Of a stretch of DNA of 64,000 nt, positions 35,006-42,820 are shown piece after piece. This DNA is from Pedobacter psychroterrae. GTDB lineage: Bacteria > Bacteroidota > Bacteroidia > Sphingobacteriales > Sphingobacteriaceae. Below the pieces are notes generated by a model. The model saw only the letters and a list, made by a program, of their open reading frames with translations, searched no databases and was not told where the DNA came from. Position 1 is the first letter of the stretch; each line of letters opens with the position of its first letter. Location of the stretch: contig NZ_SJSL01000001.1 in assembly GCF_004331695.1 (NCBI RefSeq), positions 1,116,001 to 1,180,000 on the forward strand, written 5' to 3'. Both the position numbers and the translations under genes were made by a program.

Positions 35006-36965
35006 TTAATGGGATCTTTTCATTCATGCCCAGCAAATCTTTGGCCAGTAATTTTGCAGACTTCGCTAATTTAACGAATTCGGCACGATATCCCTCATCA
35101 TCTTTTCCGGTGGCTTTTTGCGCAGTACTGATTACATTGTCAAAACTTGCGTTTTGTTTGTATGCAGATTGCCTCAGCAGCATCCCAAATTCTGCAACAG
35201 CAGCGCTGAACCTGAAGTTGTCACTGGTGTTGCCAAACGGAACGGCAGTGTCAATTACTGCCTGCGTTATTAGTTTGCTTACATTTTCATCTGGCTTTTT
35301 GTACCTAAGCTTTACCGTCATCAGCTCTTTGCTGTTTTTCAGCAAAACAGCAGGTTTTGAATCAACCTGATATTTAAGCTCATCTACACTTCCGGCAAAA
35401 GTGCTTTTTACACCCACCGGAATTATTTCGTACAAAGCGGTTACGGTATGTCCAGCGCCAAGTTCACCTGCATCTTTCTGGTCATTGTTGAAATCTTTGG
35501 CCGTTAACACGCGGTTTTCGTATCCTATCAGTCGGTAGGCTTGGGTTTTTGCCGGATTAAATTCTACCTGTAGCTTCACATCCTTTGCTATTGTAAATAG
35601 CGTTCCGCCAAACTCATTGATCAGTATTTTTCTCGCTTCACTGATATTGTCAATATATGCATAGTTTCCATTGCCTTTATTGGCAAGGGTCTCCATTTTG
35701 CTGTCTTTATAATTTCCCATTCCAAAGCCCAGAGCAGTTAAGAATATTCCGCTTTTTCTTTTCTGTTCTATTAAGGTTTGCATGTCTTTGTCGCTTGAAA
35801 TTCCGACATTAAAATCACCATCTGTAGCCAGAATTACCCTGTTATTTCCGTCTTTGATGAAATTTTCAGCGGCTACTTTATACGCCAGTTCAATACCTTG
35901 GCCTCCTGCAGTTGATCCACCCGCACTTAATTTGTTCAATGCTTCTTTTATCCGGATCTTTTGATCTCCCGGGGTAGAGGGTAGTACCAGACCTGCCTGT
36001 CCTGCATAGACCACAATAGCCACTTTATCTGCCGGTCTCAACTGCTCAGTGAGCAGCTTAAATGAAGATACCAGCAAGGGAAGTTTATTGGCCTGATTCA
36101 TGGATCCCGATACATCTATTAGAAATACCAGATTGGACGCAGGCAGTTTGTCCGTAGGGATTTTTCTGCCTTGCAGCCCAATCTTTACCAGTTTATGGTT
36201 GGTATTCCATGGAGCGCTTGAAATTTCTGTAGTGATACTTATGGGCTCTTTCCCTGTAGGCTGGGCATATTTGTAATCAAAGTAATTGATCATTTCTTCA
36301 ATCCTCACGGCATCCGCAGGTGGTAAGTTCCCATTGTTGATAAATCTGCGTACGTTGCTGTATGATGCGGCATCAACGTCGATAGAGAACGTAGACAGTG
36401 GATTTTTTAATGAAGTTTTAAATGTGTTTTCTTCAATAGAAGAATAAGCCTCGCTAGAAGGTTCAGTTCCGGAGGAAGGAAAACCTGTAGAATTTTGAAT
36501 GTTCAACCCTGCTACCTTTCCCTGCAACAACTGTCCGACATTTGACACAGGAGCATCAGCTACCTCTTTGCCGGTGACAATAAATGAACTCCCGGTAGTT
36601 ACTTCTCTTGTTCTTTTCTGATAACCACGGATCACTACTTCGTCCATTGTGCTCTTGTCTTCTTCCATTTGAATGTTCATCACGGAAGAAGTTATCTTTA
36701 CCCTTACAGTCTTATAACTCACGTAAGAGAAAATAAGTTCCTGGGCATCGTTACCTACTTTTACACTGTACTTGCCTTTTGCGTCCGTAGTGCTCAACCC
36801 ATTTGGTTTATTGTCCTTTTTAACAACATAGATATTCGCTCCCGGGATCGGAGCGCCGGAGACTTTATCAGTGACAATTCCTGAAATGGATCTTTCCCGG
36901 TTATTTGAGGTTCTGAAACCTGAGGACAGAATAGCTACAAATAGTAGTAACAATAATTTTTTCAT
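34992..36965 (-). CDS. VWA-domain protein (YfbK-like) with carboxypeptidase-regulatory domain and TonB-plug-like segment
   Basis: The 657-residue exported protein starts at ATG 36965, directly at a signal peptide (MKKLLLLLFVAILSSG). Its domains are a CarboxypepD_reg-like domain (about 25-100), a short TonB-plug-like segment (about 103-158) similar to SusC plugs but with no barrel, a YfbK N-domain (185-245, LSTFSIDVDAASYSNVRRF), and a VWA domain with MIDAS DVSGS (284-288). A C-terminal YfbK-type domain follows. VWA domains bind ligands through a divalent metal. It is divergent from the ECF sigma gene and shares a near-identical patch with the anti-sigma-like protein. Confidence 0.87.
   Translation of the reverse strand: MKKLLLLLFVAILSSGFRTSNNRERSISGIVTDKVSGAPIPGANIYVVKKDNKPNGLSTTDAKGKYSVKVGNDAQELIFSYVSYKTVRVKITSSVMNIQMEEDKSTMDEVVIRGYQKRTREVTTGSSFIVTGKEVADAPVSNVGQLLQGKVAGLNIQNSTGFPSSGTEPSSEAYSSIEENTFKTSLKNPLSTFSIDVDAASYSNVRRFINNGNLPPADAVRIEEMINYFDYKYAQPTGKEPISITTEISSAPWNTNHKLVKIGLQGRKIPTDKLPASNLVFLIDVSGSMNQANKLPLLVSSFKLLTEQLRPADKVAIVVYAGQAGLVLPSTPGDQKIRIKEALNKLSAGGSTAGGQGIELAYKVAAENFIKDGNNRVILATDGDFNVGISSDKDMQTLIEQKRKSGIFLTALGFGMGNYKDSKMETLANKGNGNYAYIDNISEARKILINEFGGTLFTIAKDVKLQVEFNPAKTQAYRLIGYENRVLTAKDFNNDQKDAGELGAGHTVTALYEIIPVGVKSTFAGSVDELKYQVDSKPAVLLKNSKELMTVKLRYKKPDENVSKLITQAVIDTAVPFGNTSDNFRFSAAVAEFGMLLRQSAYKQNASFDNVISTAQKATGKDDEGYRAEFVKLAKSAKLLAKDLLGMNEKIPLNEKN
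36492..36659 (-). repeat. Inverted repeat copy A (in the VWA gene)
   Basis: Encodes 56 residues from DKSTMDEVVIRGYQ to GLNIQN. It differs from copy B at 38455-38622 at 10 of 168 positions by hand count, in opposite orientation and in the same codon frame. Protein differences are Thr/Ser, Glu/Lys, Ala/Val and Gly/Glu. Confidence 0.85.
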
Positions 36966-37037
36966 CTCTATGTAATTTGTTAACAGGATGTACACTTTGT
37001 AGAATTTCCATAACAGTGTCAAAAAATATTTTTATAC

Positions 37038-37643
37038 TTGGATAATAATGTCTCAAAAGCACCCTTGAAGTTTATAAAGAATAATACCCGTATTGACGAG
37101 CAGGACGATGCCAGCCTGATCAGCCGCTACAAATCAAGTGGTAGTCTGGAGGTATTGGGTACGCTTTATAATAAATACATGCACCTGGTATTTGGGGTAT
37201 GTCTTAACTACCTGAAGGATGAAGAACAGAGCAAGGATGCGGTGATGCAGATCTTTGAAGAGCTTGTTGTAAAGTTGAAAGTTCACGAAGTCCAGAATTT
37301 TAAAAGCTGGCTGCATGTACTTGCCCGCAACCACTGTTTGATGGCGATCCGCAAAAATTCGCGACATGAAACGGTTTCAATAGAAGATACTTTTGTGGAA
37401 AACACAGAATTTGTGCATCTTGATGTAGATGATACAAAGGAGAATAAACTCACCGTTATGGAAAAGTGCATGGAGACACTACCTGAGGAGCAACGGATCA
37501 GCGTAGATTTGTTTTATTTGCAGGAAAAGTGCTATAAGGAAGTGGCAAATATCACAGGTTATGATATGTTGAAGGTAAAGAGCTACATACAGAACGGAAA
37601 GAGGAACTTAAAAATTTGTATAGAGAAGAACAGTGGTGAATAA
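37038..37643 (+). CDS. ECF-type RNA polymerase sigma factor
   Basis: The protein has 201 residues from TTG 37038; no ATG is in frame before the core, and TTG 37065 is an alternative. Region 2 (about 35-100, YNKYMHLVFGVCLNYLKDEEQSKDAVMQIFEEL) and region 4 (about 135-195, LPEEQRISVDLFYLQEKCYKEVANITG) are both visible, with the usual ECF length. It redirects RNA polymerase to target promoters. Its stop overlaps the start of the anti-sigma-like gene by 8-11 bp, indicating translational coupling, the classic arrangement for a sigma/anti-sigma pair. Confidence 0.88.
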   Translation: MDNNVSKAPLKFIKNNTRIDEQDDASLISRYKSSGSLEVLGTLYNKYMHLVFGVCLNYLKDEEQSKDAVMQIFEELVVKLKVHEVQNFKSWLHVLARNHCLMAIRKNSRHETVSIEDTFVENTEFVHLDVDDTKENKLTVMEKCMETLPEEQRISVDLFYLQEKCYKEVANITGYDMLKVKSYIQNGKRNLKICIEKNSGE

Positions 37644-38886
37644 GGATTGGTTAGATATAGACGTATTAGAAGATTACCTTGATGGTAAGCTGGATGCCAA
37701 GTCGATGAACCGGGTGGAACGCGCTGCCTTGGAAGATCCTTTTGTTGCCGAAGCCCTTGCCGGCCTGAGTATGTCTCCCAAACGTTCATTAGCCTCTTTG
37801 TCTTTACTTCAAAAGCAGCTTCAGCAACGTGTTACTGAACAGCAGTATGTCAAAAAGAAGACTGTAATTACCTGGCAAAGACTAAGTATCGCCGCTACGG
37901 CAGCGGTATTATTCATCTCGATAGGCATTATATTCTGGATGAAGCAGGTCAATTATCAGCAGACCGGGGACAATCAGTCTAAAAAGGTGGATGTAGTGAT
38001 TGCACCCAAGGTCAAAGCAACAGAACCTGTAAAACCTGTGCCCGAGTTAATCCCTCCGATGGCCTCAGATGAGGTCGCGATGAATACCAAAGCCAAAACC
38101 AGGACAATGAAAGCAAGGGTAAACGAGCCTTCAGCATTATCAGAACAGAAAGCCGTATTAATGGAGGTAGCCGTTTCTGCCAGCCCTTATTCCTCATCCC
38201 TTGTTATTGGTAATTCAATTAGAGGAAAGGTTACAGATGAAACTACAGGGGAACCAATTGTAGGGGCTAATATCTATAAGATGAATGCTGATGGAACTTA
38301 CAGGGGAATTGGCGCTACGGATCAGGCGGGTGAATTTAACATTAAGGTAGATAGTTTGACGAAAGAACAGGAGATAATTGTAAGTTATGTATCCTATACA
38401 ACAAAAAGAATAACTGTAAAGCCGAACGAACTTCTGGCAGTCGCGTTGCATGAAGACAAGAGCACTATGGACGAAGTAGTGATCCGCGGTTATCAGAAAA
38501 GAACAAGAGAAGTAACTACCGGCAGTTCATTTATTGTCTCCGGCAAAAAGGTAGCTGATGTTCCTGTGTCAAATGTCGAACAGTTGTTGCAGGGAAAGGT
38601 AGCGGGGCTGAATATTCAAAATAACGTCAATGCCGAACCAACCATTGGCTGGGAGAAATACAGGGAATATCTGATCAAAGAAAATCGTTTCAATAAGGAA
38701 ACAAAACCTGAGCAAACCGCTGAATATCTTTTTGTCATCAAGAAAGGAAGACCCGTAAATATTAGTGTCGCGAAAGGCATTTCAAAAAAATACGACAAAG
38801 AGGCCATTCGTTTAATAAAGAAAGGGTCGGACTGGAAATTATCCGATCCGACCCTTTCTGAAGTAAGTGTCGTGCTAAAATTCTAA
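37633..38886 (+). CDS. Membrane anti-sigma-like protein with carboxypeptidase-regulatory, plug-like and TonB C-terminal domains
   Basis: The 417-residue protein starts at a GTG (37633, or 37636). A cytoplasmic N-region of about 80 residues (IDVLEDYLDGKLDAKSM...) resembles sigma-binding regions of anti-sigma factors. One membrane segment (84-103) leads to a periplasmic part: a low-complexity linker, CarboxypepD_reg-like domain (196-272), plug-like segment (275-330), and a TonB_C-like domain (about 340-417, EYLFVIKKGRPVNISVAKGI). That architecture is like an inner-membrane signalling or TonB-like protein and would receive a signal in the periplasm. The overlap with the sigma gene supports a regulatory role; the exact function is inferred. 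Confidence 0.75.
   Translation: MVNKDWLDIDVLEDYLDGKLDAKSMNRVERAALEDPFVAEALAGLSMSPKRSLASLSLLQKQLQQRVTEQQYVKKKTVITWQRLSIAATAAVLFISIGIIFWMKQVNYQQTGDNQSKKVDVVIAPKVKATEPVKPVPELIPPMASDEVAMNTKAKTRTMKARVNEPSALSEQKAVLMEVAVSASPYSSSLVIGNSIRGKVTDETTGEPIVGANIYKMNADGTYRGIGATDQAGEFNIKVDSLTKEQEIIVSYVSYTTKRITVKPNELLAVALHEDKSTMDEVVIRGYQKRTREVTTGSSFIVSGKKVADVPVSNVEQLLQGKVAGLNIQNNVNAEPTIGWEKYREYLIKENRFNKETKPEQTAEYLFVIKKGRPVNISVAKGISKKYDKEAIRLIKKGSDWKLSDPTLSEVSVVLKF
38455..38622 (+). repeat. Inverted repeat copy B (in the anti-sigma-like gene)
   Basis: Partner of copy A at 36492-36659. The two bracket about 1.8 kb that contains the sigma gene, the divergent promoter region, and the 5' parts of both repeat-carrying genes. 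Flanking protein sequence is clearly less similar than the patch itself. Confidence 0.85.
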
Positions 38887-40175
38887 AGAAATAAACTAAG
38901 AATAGCGTAGATAATTGCTGCGAGTGCTGCTGAGACGGGGATGGTGAGCACCCATGCCCATATCAGTTTAACTGTTACGCCCCATTTTACTGCTGAAGTC
39001 CCTTTAGTCAGACCGGAGCCGATAATGGATCCGGTAATGGTATGTGTAGTACTTACCGGAATTCTCAGATGCTCTGTAAAATACAAGGTCAAAGCACCAG
39101 CTGTTTCAGCAGTTACGCCTTCAAACGGAGTTACTTTCGTGATTTTAGATCCCATGGTTTTCACGATTTTCCAGCCACCGCTTAATGTACCAATGGCAAT
39201 TGCACTATAACAGGCCAAAGGAATCCATGTAGGCATGTGTTCCGGAGTTTCATTGCCAAACGCGTCTTTTGAGGGTAGTACTACCCGCAGCCATTCCGGC
39301 ATGTCGGCCAGGTTGGCTCCCGATTGGTGAATATACACCACTACCGCTGCTGCGATAATACCCATCACTTTCTGAGAATCGTTCCCTCCATGACCAAGGC
39401 TAAAGGCGGCGGATGATAGCAGCTGCATTTTCTTCAACCATTTAGTAGATTGATGATGGCTGAGATAGCTAAATATCAAACAAAATGAGCTGATAGAAAG
39501 TATAATGAAGGCTATTAAAAACCACTTGATGTTATGAGATTCAAATGCGACGCTCCAGAAATGAGAATCAAAACGGGGTTTGTGTATCTTTTCGTAAGGA
39601 ATCATTTGTAAATACACAAAAACGATGGTGGCAATCATCAAAGTCAGCGTGAATATTTTAGGCCCAATACTTTTTCTTGAGGAATGCAATAACCAAATAG
39701 AAATGCAATAAGATACGATTGCACCGATCAGCGGAGCCAATACAATGAAGCCGATAATGACTAAAACGCCGCTTGGCAGTTCCCCTGCTTTACCTTCTTT
39801 ATACCAGTTTACCACATCCAGGCCAGCATGTGCAATTGCCGCACCTGCAAAACCGCCGATGAGTGTATGGGAAGAACTGGAAGGAATGCCGAACCACCAG
39901 GTCAGTAGGTTCCAGATGATTGCAGCGATTACCCCCGCCAATATTACAACCAGGTTGATTTCCATCGTATTGGCTGTTTTTGCTACGGTATCAGCCACAC
40001 CAAAACCAAATACCCAGTACGCCAAGAAGTTGAAAAACGCCGCCCATATTACTGCCTGAAACGGAGACAGTACTTTTGTAGCCACTACGGTTGCAATTGC
40101 ATTAGCCGCATCGTGAAAACCATTGATATAATCAAATACGAGCGCTAAAGCTATAATTGTAAGAAGTAAGGTCAT
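38883..40175 (-). CDS. PiT-family inorganic phosphate transporter
   Basis: The 430-residue permease has about 10-12 membrane segments and the PiT signature in both halves: GFHDAANAIATVVATKVL near the N-terminus and PVSTTHTITGSIIGSG near the C-terminus (the second repeat). It probably imports metal-phosphate with protons through the inner membrane. Length is short of E. coli PitA (499) because the central loop is small, which is normal for Bacteroidota. The DUF47 partner gene lies 8 bp upstream in the same operon. Its stop overlaps the anti-sigma-like gene stop by 4 bp. Confidence 0.93.
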   Translation of the reverse strand: MTLLLTIIALALVFDYINGFHDAANAIATVVATKVLSPFQAVIWAAFFNFLAYWVFGFGVADTVAKTANTMEINLVVILAGVIAAIIWNLLTWWFGIPSSSSHTLIGGFAGAAIAHAGLDVVNWYKEGKAGELPSGVLVIIGFIVLAPLIGAIVSYCISIWLLHSSRKSIGPKIFTLTLMIATIVFVYLQMIPYEKIHKPRFDSHFWSVAFESHNIKWFLIAFIILSISSFCLIFSYLSHHQSTKWLKKMQLLSSAAFSLGHGGNDSQKVMGIIAAAVVVYIHQSGANLADMPEWLRVVLPSKDAFGNETPEHMPTWIPLACYSAIAIGTLSGGWKIVKTMGSKITKVTPFEGVTAETAGALTLYFTEHLRIPVSTTHTITGSIIGSGLTKGTSAVKWGVTVKLIWAWVLTIPVSAALAAIIYAILSLFL

Positions 40176-40183
40176 AATAAATC

Positions 40184-40825
40184 TTATGCGTTTTTAACCA
40201 AGATGGACTCCAGTACATTTGCCGCATCTTCACATTTATCAGTAGCCATTTCTAACGTCTGCAATACTTCTTTCTGTCTGATTAGCTCAATGGCGTTGGT
40301 TTCAAATTCAAACAGGCGGGCAATAGCTAGATTGCACACATAGTCGGCCTGATTCTCACCACTGTTGATTTTAATGCAAGCATCTGCAATCACCCTGATG
40401 TTTTTAAAACTTCTCAATTCCTTGATGGCTTTTTCAAGATCTGAGCACATTTCTACAAGGATCTCAGCAAGTTTGATCATCGCATCACCTATTTGGGTAA
40501 TATTATAAAGCTCAATATTACTTGCCGATGCATGTATGTAATCTGCGATGTCATCTACAGCACTTGCAAGCGCGTGGATATCTTCTCTATCAAAAGGAGT
40601 GATGAAGTTCTTACTAAGTTCGAGGAAAATTGAATGGGTGATATCGTCACCTACATGCTCCAGGCGTTCGATTTCTTTCGTGTATTCTTTTCTTTTCTCA
40701 AGGTCGGTTGTTGATAAAGCAAGCAGCAGAACTTCTGAGATTTCCTTTACATTGCTTCCTGCCTGTTCGAACAAGGGTTGAAATTTTTTGTCCTGAGGAG
40801 TGAAGAACTTAAAAATACTATTCAT
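40184..40825 (-). CDS. DUF47 / PhoU-like phosphate-transport regulator
   Basis: The 213-residue protein is an all-alpha PhoU-related protein (DUF47, TIGR00153) with ERLEHVGDDITHSIFLELSKNF and the HALASAVDDIADYIHASASNIEL helix, the family's metal-binding ExxxD-type positions. DUF47 proteins are commonly encoded directly before pit genes and adjust or enable PiT transport. It sits 8 bp upstream of the pit gene as the first gene of the operon. A Pho-box-like operator overlies its promoter. Confidence 0.9.
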   Translation of the reverse strand: MNSIFKFFTPQDKKFQPLFEQAGSNVKEISEVLLLALSTTDLEKRKEYTKEIERLEHVGDDITHSIFLELSKNFITPFDREDIHALASAVDDIADYIHASASNIELYNITQIGDAMIKLAEILVEMCSDLEKAIKELRSFKNIRVIADACIKINSGENQADYVCNLAIARLFEFETNAIELIRQKEVLQTLEMATDKCEDAANVLESILVKNA

Positions 40826-40849
40826 CTTATTGATCTATGTAATATGATA

Positions 40850-40857
40850 CAAAAGTA
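40850..40857 (-). promoter_or_regulatory. -7 box of the DUF47-pit operon
   Basis: Minus-strand TACTTTTG fits TAnnTTTG and lies 25 nt before the ATG. The -33 region is occupied by the Pho-box-like repeats. Confidence 0.5.
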
Positions 40858-40862
40858 TGAGT

Positions 40863-40884
40863 GTAATGTTAAGTTAATGTTAAG
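40863..40884 (-). promoter_or_regulatory. Pho-box-like operator (two 11-bp direct repeats)
   Basis: On the minus strand the two contiguous 11-mers are CTTAACATTAA and CTTAACATTAC. Tandem 11-bp direct repeats are the known format of PhoB-type binding sites, and the CTTAAC core resembles the cyanobacterial Pho box. They end 5 nt before the -7 box, in place of a -33 element, upstream of phosphate-transport genes. Confidence 0.6.
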
Positions 40885-40915
40885 TGTCGTGTTTTTTTAA
40901 AAATAGTTAACAATG

Positions 40916-41941
40916 CTATCCGAGTTTTTCAAGTGTGAATGCAAATGTAGTGCCTATCTGAAGGGTACTCCTCACAGAAATAATCTGTTGATGTGCTTCT
41001 AATATGTGCTTTACTATTGCCAGGCCAAGCCCCGTACCTCCTTCTTCCCTTGACCTGTGCGTATCAATTCTATAAAATCTCTCAAACAGACGGGGCAGGT
41101 GTTTTTCTTCTATTCCGATTCCGTCATCGGTTACTTCTATCAGGTACTGGTCATGCAGTTCGAAAATTTTTATGGCTGTTGATCCGTTCGTCCTGCCATA
41201 TTTCAATGAGTTTTGTATCAGGTTGATCATTACCTGCCGGATTTTTTCCCTGTCTGCTCTTACATATGCCGGAGAAGTGTACTTCTCTTTGAACGACAGT
41301 TTTATATTTCTCACTCTGGCACTGTCTTCCAGGTTATCCATTACCTCTTTTGTCAGCAAAACAAAATCAAATTTTTGATAATTGATAGGGATCTCCCCCG
41401 ATTCCAGTTTAGAAATAGAATCAAGATCATTGATCAGGTAGCTTAGCCGTTCTACATTTGTGGCGGCTTTCTTTAAGAATTTATTTGCCGTTTCCGGGTC
41501 ATCAACCATGCATTCCTGTAAAGTATCAATGTATCCCTGTACTGCAAAAAGAGGTGTTTTGAACTCATGGGACACATTTGAAAGAAATTCACGTCTGAAC
41601 TGTTCCTGTTTTTTTAATACATCGATCTCGCGTTTTTTTGCGCCAGCCCATTCTTTAACTTCCTGTTCGACATCATTGATCGGATCTGAGCTTACATATT
41701 CTCCCAAAGCATCTTTAAGGTCTTTACCCAATTTTAAATTATGAATCAGCTTATAAATGAGTACGATCTTGGAATAAATATATTTCTGCAGTAAATAATA
41801 GAAAACCACATAACTAATGGCAAAAGATACTCCAAAGGAGATCATCAGGTCATACCAGCTTTGTTGAAAATAAAAATTTACCAGACCAATCGCTATACCT
41901 ACAGCAAGCGCTGCAATTAAAACCAATACACTTAATTTCAT
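40916..41941 (-). CDS. PhoR-like sensor histidine kinase
   Basis: The 341-residue kinase has two N-terminal membrane segments (about 5-23 and 32-51) with a very short periplasmic loop, then a linker, a HisKA domain with the H-box SNVSHEFKTPL (His125), and an HATPase domain (NLIQNSLKYG, DDGIGIEEKHL, GGTGLGLAIVKHIL). This is the PhoR pattern, which senses phosphate indirectly through PiT/Pst complexes. It lies 90 bp upstream of the DUF47-pit operon on the same strand, supporting a phosphate role. No response regulator is adjacent on either side, so the regulator is elsewhere. Confidence 0.85.
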   Translation of the reverse strand: MKLSVLVLIAALAVGIAIGLVNFYFQQSWYDLMISFGVSFAISYVVFYYLLQKYIYSKIVLIYKLIHNLKLGKDLKDALGEYVSSDPINDVEQEVKEWAGAKKREIDVLKKQEQFRREFLSNVSHEFKTPLFAVQGYIDTLQECMVDDPETANKFLKKAATNVERLSYLINDLDSISKLESGEIPINYQKFDFVLLTKEVMDNLEDSARVRNIKLSFKEKYTSPAYVRADREKIRQVMINLIQNSLKYGRTNGSTAIKIFELHDQYLIEVTDDGIGIEEKHLPRLFERFYRIDTHRSREEGGTGLGLAIVKHILEAHQQIISVRSTLQIGTTFAFTLEKLG

Positions 41942-42053
41942 CCCTTGTAATTTTATCTTAAAGGTGCGGTCGTCAGGATGACTAATGCATCATAGAACAG
42001 GTAATAACGCCCTTAAACAAAGGCAATTTACAAGATATATTTTATATTACCGA

Positions 42054-42818
42054 CTACAGGACCTGTTTTTCGGTAAGATATTTCCAATATCTTTTGGGTA
42101 CATGCTGTACATGCAGTTTTGTGTTTTTACGTGACTGTATGTTGGTGCTCTTAAAGTAATCTTTCCACAGTGTTGCATATAATGCTTCTTTTTCAGAGCG
42201 CAAGTGCTCCGCAGGTTTATAAGCTGTTCTTATGGCTACTACATCCATATGGATTTCTTCCACCTTATTGAGATCGTAGAACAAGCCGTAATGTCGCTTT
42301 AGGTCGTAAATTATCCATTGCTGATCCGCATACCGGTTTTTAAAATGCTGCATGATCAGGGGTAGTACATTGAAATCAGGATCAATGCCGCAATAATACA
42401 TCCCGTCCGCTGTTTGCTGAAACCGGATGAAAGCTTCCATGCGATGCTTTTCTCTTTCTACTTTCCTTGCCGTCTGGTCCACACTCAGCACAAAGGGATT
42501 TCCGTAGTTTGCTTCAGCGCCCGTGGGATTGGAAAAAATGTAGCAGGCAAATTCAAATAGACTGGTATAGGCCTCAGGGATTTCTGACAAAAAGGCGCAA
42601 TAGGATTTGCGCATCCAACCTCTATCCAGCTTTTGCTGTAATCCTTTCCATACGCGGTCGGCTTTTTTTACGTCGTTGGACACCTCAAAAACAGGAGCAA
42701 AGGCATCTGGCTGATGTTCCCTTTTCAACTGGATCAATATTTTGCCCGGCTTCCGCTCAAACCATTCATAAACTGCGCAGAGCAGACTCTCCAGGCTTCC
42801 ATCTATCAGGTAGATCAT
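42054..42818 (-). CDS. DUF4130/TIGR03915-type DNA-metabolism protein
   Basis: The 254-residue protein starts at ATG 42818, 2 bp after the radical-SAM gene stop. It matches the family named probable DNA metabolism protein (TIGR03915, DUF4130), which is encoded next to the radical-SAM protein and elsewhere is fused to a UdgX-type uracil-DNA-binding domain. Here there is no such fusion. Conserved segments are IYLIDGSLESLLCAVYEWF, HRMEAFIRFQ and FNVLPLIMQHFKNRYADQQWIIYD. Its activity is unknown. Operon structure implies joint function with the radical-SAM enzyme. An in-frame longer start at 42941 is rejected, because it would overlap the upstream gene. Confidence 0.85.
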   Translation of the reverse strand: MIYLIDGSLESLLCAVYEWFERKPGKILIQLKREHQPDAFAPVFEVSNDVKKADRVWKGLQQKLDRGWMRKSYCAFLSEIPEAYTSLFEFACYIFSNPTGAEANYGNPFVLSVDQTARKVEREKHRMEAFIRFQQTADGMYYCGIDPDFNVLPLIMQHFKNRYADQQWIIYDLKRHYGLFYDLNKVEEIHMDVVAIRTAYKPAEHLRSEKEALYATLWKDYFKSTNIQSRKNTKLHVQHVPKRYWKYLTEKQVL

Positions 42819-42820
42819 AT

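Noticed and set aside
41960-41995. Possible third REP-like sequence (GTCGTCAGGATGAC) before the PhoR-like kinase
   Set aside because: The arms are short and no long palindrome could be drawn; it could be chance.
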